Positions 1 to 6,388 of a stretch of DNA of 23,406 nt are shown one piece after another. Position 1 is the stretch's first letter, and every line of letters starts with the position of its first letter. The notes under the pieces are model-generated. The model searched no databases. It was not told the DNA's origin and saw only the letters and a program-made list of their open reading frames with translations. The stretch comes from a virus: positions 1-23,406 of the IMG/VR virus record IMGVR_UViG_3300042731_003860; one strand, written 5' to 3'. Position numbers and translations under genes: made by a program.

Positions 1-64
1 CGGTCGTCGATGCGGAATCCCACCACGTAATCCGAAGAAGGCCGTCCGGGGTGACGGTGAGGTA
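1..64. repeat. 64-bp terminal overlap, left copy
   Basis: Bases 1-64 are identical to 23343-23406. The repeat lies inside the coding region of the 912-aa tail protein, whose frame is continuous when one copy is removed. It is therefore most simply an assembly overlap of a circular molecule. Confidence 0.95.
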
Positions 65-490
65 GTAGCCCTGCACCTTGATGAGTCCGAAGATGAGATT
101 CTCTTGCGGACGCCAGGTGAGCGGGGCGGAGTCGACCTGAAGTTCGATGTCCCCGCTGACGCTGAGCGCGGCCGAATCGTCGGCGGCGAAGTTACCGTTG
201 TCGTTAACTATCCTCAGTCGCACGGGACCGTTCGCTACCGACACCCTAAGTTGCGTATTTCGTCCTATCTTCCCGAAGTACGGACCGAGCGGGTTACGCG
301 AGGAGAAGCGGCCGTCACGGTTGTTGAGCGTGAGGCGGCACAGGGTCGGGTCGACGGACGAACTCTCGTCCCTGCCCCCGCGAGAGATAGAGATGTTCTC
401 CGCCGTGTAGACGTACGAGGTGATGTCGACCCACGCACCGTCGACGTACATCTCGATCATGATGTCGAGGATGTCCTCGGGGAACGCCAT
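1..490 (-). CDS. Tail-tip / minor tail protein, N-terminal part (continues at 23342)
   Basis: The gene starts at ATG 490, which overlaps the tape measure stop as TGATG, and stays open to base 1. Because 1-64 equals 23343-23406, the frame continues without a stop at 23342 down to 21094. Joined length is 2739 nt, exactly 913 codons (912 aa). The N-terminal 163 residues read MAFPEDILDIMIEMYVDG, then a WVDITSYV segment, then a patch with LTLNNRDGRFSSRNPLGPYF. This pattern is typical of actinophage minor tail proteins encoded just after the tape measure, which build the distal tail and baseplate. The function is inferred from gene order and this N-terminal pattern. It is listed in two pieces only because the window is cut inside the gene. 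Confidence 0.85.
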   Translation of the reverse strand, partial: MAFPEDILDIMIEMYVDGAWVDITSYVYTAENISISRGGRDESSSVDPTLCRLTLNNRDGRFSSRNPLGPYFGKIGRNTQLRVSVANGPVRLRIVNDNGNFAADDSAALSVSGDIELQVDSAPLTWRPQENLIFGLIKVQGYYLTVTPDGLLRITWWDSASTT

Positions 491-2082
491 CACGCACCCC
501 CGAGGGCCAGGTCGACGCCACCACGGATCCTGATGTTCCTACGCAGCCAGGCCATGAAGTCGTCGTCGGCCGCAGCGCTCCCGACCCACTCCAGCTCGAC
601 GCGCAGCGCGCCGCTCCCGCCCCCTCCGCCGAGGCTGTCCGAGGCGGTGTGCACCATCGAGCCCGGCGCGAGGTCGATGTCCTCTGGCCCGTACTCCCCG
701 ACCCGGATGCGACCGGACCTCGGGCCGCCCGACGCGGCACCGGGACCGACGACGCCGCCCATCGCCCGGCGGCTGACCCCGCCGCCAGGTGCGGTGCCGC
801 CGTAGGTGTTCCTGATCTCGTTGATGTAGATCGTCTTGCCGGTCAGCCTCGCCAGTTCCCGACGCAGGGCCGCGACGTCACGCATCGACTCGTTGACCCC
901 GCGCGTGGCCAACCTGATGACCTTGCTGTTCGGGATTGCGAAGACCTGGTTGGCCAGGTTCCTCGCCTGGGCTGCCGTCATGCCCATCTGCCGGGCGGAC
1001 CTGATGAACGCCTGCCGCCCCTCATCGGTTCTGCGGGCCGCGTCCAACTGGCTGCCGCCCGCGTCCAGGACTTCCTGGCCCATCCGGTTCGCCGCTTCGG
1101 CGATGCTCTGCAACGCCTGGCGGTTCTTGCGGCCCTTCTCCGTGTTGACGTCGAGACCCTTGCCGTTCTCGGAGACGGACTCGGACGCGTCTTGGATCGC
1201 CTGGGCGAGCGCGTTCTCCGCGTCCATCAGGCCGAGGGCGCTGTTCGCGGACTCCCGGGCCGCGTCGCTCTCCTTCTTGAGGGCCTTGGCGTGGTCGTCG
1301 GCGGCCTGCTCGGCCTGCTCCGTCGCCTTCTTCAGCTCCTTCTCGGAGTCGGTGGCGTCGTCCCCCGCGCCGACGAGCCTCTTCAACCACCCCCACGCCT
1401 TGCTGACCGCCTCGGCGGCGGCGGCGAACGCGGGCGCGAAGAAGTCGGACAGGTACTCGCCGACCTTCTTCAGCGCAGGCCAGAGAATGTCCGTGAACAC
1501 GTCCCCGATGGCCTGCACGATGTGCCGGAACGTCTCGCTGTTGTTGTAGGCGTAGATCATCCCGGCGGCGAGCGCGGCGAGCGCGACGACCACGATGCCG
1601 ATGGGGTTGGCGTCCATCGCGGCGTTCAGTGCCCACTGGGCCACGGTCACGAGCCCGGTCGCCGCCGCCCCGGCGACGGCCGCTGCACGGTGGGCGATCG
1701 AGGCAACCGTGGCCTTCGCGGATGCGATCGACTCGGCGTTCAGCGCGGCGGCTGCGCTGACGGTCGGGAGGATCAGGTTCACCATGCCGGAGGCCAGGTC
1801 CCCGACACCGGTACCGAGGATGAGCAACTTGTCGCCGAGCGTCTCGGAGGCGGCCTCCCCCTGGCCCATGAGCGCCTGGAACCCGGTCATGGTGTCCTGG
1901 ACACCGGTGATGGTGTCGCGGAACCCCATCGCCCCCTGGTCGACCTTGTCGAACCCCGCGCTCCCTCTCTCCGTCGCCGCGTCGACCTTCTCCTTGAAGG
2001 TGTCCAGACTGCGATTGGCGTCGGTGAACCCGTCCTGGCTCCGGTTCATCGACCGAATGACGATCGCGACATCGCTAGACAC
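490..2082 (-). CDS. Tape measure protein (530 aa)
   Basis: The tape measure sets tail length, helps assemble the tube and in many phages leaves the tail during DNA injection. The GTG start at 2082 has AAGGAG six bases upstream and overlaps the chaperone stop by 8 bp. Visible parts are a polar N-terminus, a long hydrophobic Ala-rich stretch at about residues 85-180 containing NAAMDANPIG (153-162), which is characteristic of actinophage tape measures, a charged Ala-rich coiled coil at about 245-290, and a Gly-rich C-terminal third. No lysozyme, peptidase or transglycosylase motif was seen. At 530 aa it is short for this family; the usual rule of about 0.15 nm per residue suggests a tail near 80 nm. 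Its place after the frameshifting chaperones supports the call. Confidence 0.9.
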   Translation of the reverse strand: MSSDVAIVIRSMNRSQDGFTDANRSLDTFKEKVDAATERGSAGFDKVDQGAMGFRDTITGVQDTMTGFQALMGQGEAASETLGDKLLILGTGVGDLASGMVNLILPTVSAAAALNAESIASAKATVASIAHRAAAVAGAAATGLVTVAQWALNAAMDANPIGIVVVALAALAAGMIYAYNNSETFRHIVQAIGDVFTDILWPALKKVGEYLSDFFAPAFAAAAEAVSKAWGWLKRLVGAGDDATDSEKELKKATEQAEQAADDHAKALKKESDAARESANSALGLMDAENALAQAIQDASESVSENGKGLDVNTEKGRKNRQALQSIAEAANRMGQEVLDAGGSQLDAARRTDEGRQAFIRSARQMGMTAAQARNLANQVFAIPNSKVIRLATRGVNESMRDVAALRRELARLTGKTIYINEIRNTYGGTAPGGGVSRRAMGGVVGPGAASGGPRSGRIRVGEYGPEDIDLAPGSMVHTASDSLGGGGGSGALRVELEWVGSAAADDDFMAWLRRNIRIRGGVDLALGGA

Positions 2083-2697
2083 CGAAGTCTCCTTCCTGGT
2101 CGAAGTCGTGGTCGCCCTGCCGGTCCTTCCCGACCAGCGATTCGATGGTCAGCAACCGCAGTAGCCCGGCGTCCTCCCGGTAAACCTCGGACGGCAACTT
2201 GTGGAACCGGTCGCAGATACCGAGGATCAACTCGGCGTGCTCGACTTCGGCGGGCTTGGTGACGAGACGTCCATCGGAATCGAAGCCACCGCCGAAGTCC
2301 CGCCAGCGTTCGATGTCCCTCCTAAAGGGGGCGTCACACCCACGACCTTGGTCATCCACGTCGTTGCGATGAACATGGCCAGTTCCGGAGCGATCCGCTG
2401 AATCCCTTCGAGGCTCGGCGGGACGGGGACCATCTCCCCGGTCTCGGCGTCCTTCTGCTCGATGTTCCAGTCCAGCAGGTACGGGACGAACACTTCGTAC
2501 AGACGGACCGCCCGCTTCAGCTCCTCTGCGGTCGGTTTGGTGACGACGGAGAGACCCGCTACGTCGCTCAACTTCTGCGTGAAGCCCTCGAACTCACCCA
2601 CGGACATGGTCCGCGTCCTGAAGCGGAGACCGCAGTACCTGTCCTCGGGATCCGTGATCGAGAACGAGATCGTCTGGAGACTCGCGTCGAAGCCCAC
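2075..2697 (-). CDS. Tail assembly chaperone, -1 frameshift fusion (lambda G-T type)
   Basis: This is the long product predicted from a -1 frameshift. It uses the GTG 2697 start, reads 125 codons to TTA at 2325-2323, slips back one base on CCCTTTA (2329-2323) and continues RRDIERWRDFGG in the downstream frame to TAG at 2075, about 207 aa. The downstream frame has no ribosome site near its first codons and overlaps the upstream frame by more than 100 bp, as in lambda G/GT and many siphophages. The second half carries VEHAELILGICDRF and LLRLLTIESLVG, helical segments usual in the T domain. The fusion is thought to bridge tape measure and tail tube during assembly. The slippery site is seen directly; that it is used is inferred. 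Confidence 0.82.
2227..2697 (-). CDS. Tail assembly chaperone, short form (lambda G type, 156 aa)
   Basis: This is the unshifted product, from GTG 2697 to the stop at 2227, following the 133-aa tube gene by 5 bp. The first 125 residues form the shared domain, with a pattern common in actinophage chaperones (SITDPEDRYCGLRFRTR near the start, VRLYEVFVPYLLDWN in the middle, LAMFIATTWMTKVVG at the end). After the slippery site it continues into a low-complexity Gly/Ser/Pro tail, as expected for the default product. No strong Shine-Dalgarno precedes the GTG, so expression may depend on coupling to the gene before it. It probably coats the tape measure until the tube polymerises. Confidence 0.8.
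   Translation of the reverse strand: MGFDASLQTISFSITDPEDRYCGLRFRTRTMSVGEFEGFTQKLSDVAGLSVVTKPTAEELKRAVRLYEVFVPYLLDWNIEQKDAETGEMVPVPPSLEGIQRIAPELAMFIATTWMTKVVGVTPPLGGTSNAGGTSAVASIPMDVSSPSPPKSSTPS
2323..2329 (-). promoter_or_regulatory. Slippery heptamer CCCTTTA for -1 frameshifting
   Basis: Read on the - strand the zero frame is C-CCT-TTA, a match to X XXY YYZ with X=C, Y=T, Z=A. The TTA in the A site is a codon that is very rare in high-GC actinobacteria. AGGAGGG follows at once on the 3' side. A short stem (ATCGAA at 2309-2314 pairing with TTCGAT at 2279-2284) begins eight bases after the heptamer and could act as a weak stimulator. The downstream frame is exactly -1. Confidence 0.8.
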
Positions 2698-2702
2698 TCA
2701 GA

Positions 2703-3104
2703 TCACGTCCACGCCGGGGCGACGCCGTCGGAGAGCACCCCGGGCACCGTCCAGTCCAGGGACCCGGCACCTGACCGGGCGAGCTGGTAGTCCGTCAGCA
2801 GGCACTCGGCGGTCATCGTCGCACCGCCGGTGGCGATGACGACCGTCCGCGAGACCCCGCCCTGGATGTCGTTGAAGACGTCGTGGGCGAGGTTGCTGCC
2901 CGGGTCGAACTTGCCCTTCAGCGAGAGGCTGAAGTCGGACAGCAGGGCCAGGCGCTCCATCGCGGAGCTGTCCACGCCGGTGATGTCCGTGACGGCCTTG
3001 GGCGTGGCGAAGTTGAACTCCGTCACGTCGGTGCTGATGTCCCGCCCGGTACCGCCGCTGTCGTCCACGGTGACGGTCGACCCGAGTCCGCTGGTCTTGG
3101 CCAT
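2703..3104 (-). CDS. Tail tube protein, short paralogue (133 aa)
   Basis: ATG 3104 is preceded by AGGAGAGGATGAGAC, a good ribosome site. The protein begins MAKTSGLGSTVTVDDSGG and includes AMERLALLSDFSLSLKGKFD and a C-terminal LDWTVPGVLSDG. These belong to a small beta-rich tail-tube family common in actinophages, encoded directly before the chaperone pair. It stacks as rings to form the tube. Its N-terminus resembles that of the 245-aa protein at 3548-4285: both have an SGLG start, an AMER motif and a following FD, so the two are probable paralogues. Which one forms the bulk of the tube cannot be decided here; position next to the chaperones favours this one. Confidence 0.78.
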   Translation of the reverse strand: MAKTSGLGSTVTVDDSGGTGRDISTDVTEFNFATPKAVTDITGVDSSAMERLALLSDFSLSLKGKFDPGSNLAHDVFNDIQGGVSRTVVIATGGATMTAECLLTDYQLARSGAGSLDWTVPGVLSDGVAPAWT

Positions 3105-3107
3105 GTC

Positions 3108-3548
3108 TCATCCTCTCCTGATCGCGTCGGCGATCCTGTCGGTGTGGGCGGAGAAGTCCTCCACCCAGTCCTCGGGCCGGGTGTGCATCCGGTAGCGGCC
3201 GGACGGGTTGCCCCGCCAGTCCCCGTCCCGCACGCGGTAGATCGAGGGCCGGTCGACCGGAACGCGGTGCTCGTGCGAGAGGAAGCACTCGGTCCCCGGC
3301 GGGAACAGGTAGGCCGTCACGCCGCCGGGCTCGGCCCACGACCGCGACCACGTCCGGCCCGCCCCCCGCATCACCGCCTCCAGATCGCTCCCGGCGGGTA
3401 CGCGGGTCGTCCAGCCGCCGAGGAAGGCCCGGCAACCGACCTCCTCGCACGTGGCCGGGCGGGAATGCGTGGCCCTGGGTCGGACCATCTCGTACGTCTT
3501 GTACGACGACACCGGACCTACCGGGTCGATGCGGAACGCTCTGTTCAT
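3108..3548 (-). CDS. Conserved tail-module protein of unknown role (146 aa)
   Basis: ATG 3548 overlaps the stop of the 245-aa gene as TGATG and has GGAGGACGTG in front. The protein has two Cys in ATCEEVGCRAFLGG (about residues 33-46), a third Cys with two His in ECFLSHEH, then charged segments RVRDGDWRGN and WVEDFSAHTDR. The Cys/His pattern could bind a metal, but this is inference. Proteins of this shape occur between tail-tube and chaperone genes in actinophages. It lies between two tube paralogues, suggesting a role in tail assembly or as a minor tube component. I do not recognise a biochemical function. Confidence 0.72.
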   Translation of the reverse strand: MNRAFRIDPVGPVSSYKTYEMVRPRATHSRPATCEEVGCRAFLGGWTTRVPAGSDLEAVMRGAGRTWSRSWAEPGGVTAYLFPPGTECFLSHEHRVPVDRPSIYRVRDGDWRGNPSGRYRMHTRPEDWVEDFSAHTDRIADAIRRG

Positions 3549-4285
3549 CACGTCCTCCGGAGTGCGGAGTTCTTGACCAGCGTGACGGCCAGCACGGCCT
3601 CGCTGAAGGTCCCGGCCGTGGCGACCCGCACGTACCGCCGGACCGTCGCGGTCGCCGAAGCGCTCGCCAGCCGCTGCACGGCCGGAGCGGAGGAGACCGC
3701 CGTGAACGAGGCTCCGGACAGCGTGGCGAACGAGGAGTCGTCCGCGCTGTCCTCGATCGTCACCGTGACCGAGGTGCCGGTGAAGGAGAAGACCTGGAGG
3801 TACGCCTGCCAGCCGAACGACGCCGACGCCGCGGTGTCCACGGAGTCGCCGTCGGTGGCCGCGGTGTCGGTGCGCTTGCCGGCAGTGAGCAACCTGCCCC
3901 AGTCCAGGCCGTAGCCGTTGGCTACGGCCGAGGTCTTCAGGGTGTACGCGCCGCCGGTCGTGCGGGTCGGGTCGTAGCCGATCTGCTTGGCGATCATGCA
4001 TGCGGCGGGGTTCCCGAGCGTCGTCCCCCGGCAGTACATCAGGTGCTGATCGGTGGACGGCAGCGAGGAGAGCAGCGTGTGCACGTCGGCGGACTGGTCG
4101 AAGAGGGTGGTGTAGTCGATCCCGCCGTCGAGAACCCCGGCGATCCTCTCCATCGCCTCCTTGTTGATGGGCGTGACGTCGAGCGTGGCCACCGGCGTCG
4201 AGATCTTCGACAGTTCGGAGACCTCGCCGCTCAGGTCGTAACCCGAGACGTAGAGATTGTCGCCCAACCCTGACTGCTTGGTCAT
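3548..4285 (-). CDS. Tail tube protein, long paralogue with C-terminal beta domain (245 aa)
   Basis: ATG 4285 is preceded by AAGGAG at six bases. Residues 1 to about 130 look like a tube domain (MTKQSGLGDNLYV, KEAMERIAGVLDGG, GYDPTRTTGGAYTL). The C-terminal third (GWQAYLQVFSFTGTSVTVTI through VRRYVRVATAGTFSEA) looks like a beta-sandwich that could sit on the outside of the tail. Its N-terminal half matches the 133-aa protein in the spacing of SGLG, AMER and FD motifs, so the two probably arose by duplication. Family knowledge supports a structural tail role; the claim that the C-terminal domain is exposed and binds sugars or proteins is inference. Confidence 0.78.
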   Translation of the reverse strand: MTKQSGLGDNLYVSGYDLSGEVSELSKISTPVATLDVTPINKEAMERIAGVLDGGIDYTTLFDQSADVHTLLSSLPSTDQHLMYCRGTTLGNPAACMIAKQIGYDPTRTTGGAYTLKTSAVANGYGLDWGRLLTAGKRTDTAATDGDSVDTAASASFGWQAYLQVFSFTGTSVTVTIEDSADDSSFATLSGASFTAVSSAPAVQRLASASATATVRRYVRVATAGTFSEAVLAVTLVKNSALRRT

Positions 4286-4305
4286 CGTTCGCTCCTTCCC
4301 GCGTA

Positions 4306-4770
4306 CTAGGCGACCTGGGCCCACAGGTCGTTGATGATGACCGGCAGGACGATGTCCATCACGCGCATGAGTTGGTTGCCCTGACCTGCGACACGGACGT
4401 ACCCGGCCGTGAGCGAGAGCCCCGGACCGTCGGATCCGAGGAGGTCCACGTTCTTCACGGTCTCGGAAAGTCGGAAGTCCCCGCTGTACTTGCCCATCAG
4501 CGTGATAGCGGCCGTGAGCATGTTCGGATCTATCGCGTCCTCGGGCTGCTGGAGCATGTTCGTGTGCAGCCTGACGCGAAGCTCCAGGTACCCGGAGGTC
4601 GCGGCGAGGCCGGAGTTCCCCGGGGACGGCTTCAAGTTCTGCACCCAGATGGCGCACGTGACGCCGTTCCCGGGAGGCGACTTCGGCTCGTGGGTGTTCA
4701 CCCGGTCGAAGAGCCCGGTAGCCGCCGCGTGGGAGACGGCTCGGTCGAAGATGTCGACGATCCCGCTCAC
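4306..4770 (-). CDS. Tail terminator / tail completion-like protein (154 aa)
   Basis: The GTG 4770 start overlaps the previous stop as GTGA, with GGAGG six bases upstream, which rules out the longer open frame to 4911. The product begins VSGIVDIFDRAVSHAA and has TCAIWVQNLKPSPGNSG, LELRVRLHTNMLQQPEDAID and a C-terminal MRVMDIVLPVIINDLW. Size, mixed alpha/beta composition and position just before the tube gene match the tail-terminator slot, which caps the tail tube and joins it to the head connector. The assignment rests mainly on gene order. Confidence 0.68.
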   Translation of the reverse strand: MSGIVDIFDRAVSHAAATGLFDRVNTHEPKSPPGNGVTCAIWVQNLKPSPGNSGLAATSGYLELRVRLHTNMLQQPEDAIDPNMLTAAITLMGKYSGDFRLSETVKNVDLLGSDGPGLSLTAGYVRVAGQGNQLMRVMDIVLPVIINDLWAQVA

Positions 4771-5156
4771 AGCAGACCTCCGATGCGCTGCTCCAGGGCC
4801 CTCTCGGCGATCCCCTCGGCCCGCTTCTCCATCTCGGCACCGACCTGCCGGAAGGTGGCGTACCCCTTGAACCGCGTGGTGGCGTTCCTGGACCCGGTGC
4901 CCTCCAACCACGGCCCGTACACGGCGTCCTGGTCGGTGACCGTGTTGCCGTCGGAGCGTCGCTCGGTGATGATCCGTGACTCGTACCGGCCGGTCGGATT
5001 CTGCAACACCTGACCCAGCCGCTGGTGGATCAGGTTCTCCGCCTCTTGCGACACGGCGTCGTCGATGTCCCCGGTGGCGATCTCGACCGCCGCCGCGAGC
5101 GACCCGTCGAACAGGGGCCCCGTGGCGTCGACCTCGAACCCGACGGAGACGCTCAC
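4767..5156 (-). CDS. Head-tail connector, HK97 gp10-like (129 aa)
   Basis: The likely start is GTG 5156, one base after the TGA of the 354-aa gene, with GGGGTGG six bases upstream; a longer frame to 5186 would overlap that gene. The protein reads VSVSVGFEVDATGPLFDG, then a helix DDAVSQEAENLIHQRLGQVL, NPTGRYESRI, YGPWLEGTGSRN, GYATFRQV and a Lys/Arg/Glu-rich C-terminal helix. These match the small minor capsid / gp10-like connectors that sit between adaptor and tail terminator. It probably helps form the neck. It is coupled by GTGA to the next gene. Confidence 0.72.
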   Translation of the reverse strand: MSVSVGFEVDATGPLFDGSLAAAVEIATGDIDDAVSQEAENLIHQRLGQVLQNPTGRYESRIITERRSDGNTVTDQDAVYGPWLEGTGSRNATTRFKGYATFRQVGAEMEKRAEGIAERALEQRIGGLL

Positions 5157-5157
5157 C

Positions 5158-6222
5158 TCACACCACCCCGATCCGGGACCTGGCACGCCCGTAGGTGTTC
5201 AGGACCTGCATCTGCACGGCCTTCAGACCCGCGCCGGTGGCCTCCCTGGCGTTGTCCCCGGCGCCGACCTGCCGGGAGTACCCGCTCTGCTCCTGGAGCA
5301 ACCCGTCCAGGGCCAGGGCCACGCAGTAGGAGTGCACCCCCTCGGCGTAGACCTGCCTCGACACGGCGACCCCGTCCAGATGACCGGCGGCCGAGGTGCC
5401 CACGGCTGCTCTCGACACCGCCAGCGTCCTCTTGGCGTAGATCTCGGTGCCCGAGGAGTGCGCCGCCAGCGTCGAGCCGTCCCACGCCCTCTTGACCACC
5501 AGGGCGTTCCCGAGGATGTCGACGACCAGCATCTTCTCCGAGTCCAGGGCGATGACCTCCCCGGCCGTGTAGGCGGTCCCGTCGTCGCAGAGCACCGCGT
5601 CGTCGGCCATCGACGACGTCAGCGCGGAGTTGACGGTGTCCGAGGTGGCCGTCCAACTCTTCCCGGTCACGATCATCTTCTCGGAGTCGACGGTGAGCAG
5701 GTCCCAGACCCCGATCGTTCCGTCGGTGACGGTGATCGAGGTGACCGTCGAGCCGATCGTCCCGGACAGGGCCCCCTTGACCTCGGTGACGTCGTCGAAC
5801 CCGAACCAGGCCCGCAGAGCGATGTCGTGCTGGTAACCGGGCCCCTGCCCGAACGAGGAGCTATCCGAGAGGTCGAGTTCGATCCGGTCGTACGGCGGGC
5901 CCTGACCGTTGGGTTCGAGGAAGTAGTCCGTCGCCGGGATGGTCACGGAGCCGGACGTGAGCGAGACGACGCTAACGATCTCGTGCTGCCCCAGCCAGAG
6001 ACGCCACGGGACGGTGACGGAGCGGTCGACGAGCGACGGCCAGTCGAAGTATTTGGTGGCCAGCTCCGGGTAGAAGGTCCTGTCGCACAGACCGTCGATG
6101 AATCTGGACGCCGAGGCGATGGCCCGGTCGATCTGTGCGTAGTTCCTCGCCGTTTCCTTGATGTCGAGGGCGGACTTCACGTCCTCCCTCGTGCAGTATC
6201 GCGGAGCGCTCAACCGGTCCAC
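5158..6222 (-). CDS. Head-tail adaptor with inserted beta domain (354 aa)
   Basis: The N-terminal part, YCTREDVKSALDI and IDRAIASASRFIDGLCDRTFYP, is the helical hallmark of gp6-like head-tail adaptors that bind beneath the portal ring. Residues about 150-268 form an inserted beta-rich segment with two DSEKM motifs (179-183 and 227-231), followed by the C-terminal helix (AVQMQVLNTYGRARSRIG). GTG 6222 has its purine stretch too close (AGAAG directly adjoining); TTG 6213, with AAGGTGG five bases before it, is an equally good start and would shorten the protein by three residues. The 166 bp before the gene (6223-6388) hold no convincing gene or terminator. Confidence 0.78.
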   Translation of the reverse strand: MDRLSAPRYCTREDVKSALDIKETARNYAQIDRAIASASRFIDGLCDRTFYPELATKYFDWPSLVDRSVTVPWRLWLGQHEIVSVVSLTSGSVTIPATDYFLEPNGQGPPYDRIELDLSDSSSFGQGPGYQHDIALRAWFGFDDVTEVKGALSGTIGSTVTSITVTDGTIGVWDLLTVDSEKMIVTGKSWTATSDTVNSALTSSMADDAVLCDDGTAYTAGEVIALDSEKMLVVDILGNALVVKRAWDGSTLAAHSSGTEIYAKRTLAVSRAAVGTSAAGHLDGVAVSRQVYAEGVHSYCVALALDGLLQEQSGYSRQVGAGDNAREATGAGLKAVQMQVLNTYGRARSRIGVV

Positions 6223-6388
6223 CTTCTACGACTGTCGCGGGAACGGCGGCAGAGGTAGCGGTTCGAGGGTCACCCGTGTGCGGGCGGCCCGACGACCGTG
6301 CCTGTTGCGCCCCGTCCTGTGCCCTTGCTTTCTCGGCCGGTCCCCCGAAGGAGAGCGGGTACGGGAGTGTTCTGTTGTTCCGCCCAGA

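Noticed and set aside
1-64. Terminal repeat as a physical phage end or integration site
   Set aside because: It lies within a continuous coding frame, occurs only at the cut, and is best explained as assembly overlap of a circle.
649-2262. Long + strand open frame of 537 codons opposite the tape measure
   Set aside because: It is a shadow: Arg/Gly/Pro-rich composition, no domain pattern, and the opposite strand encodes a clear tape measure.
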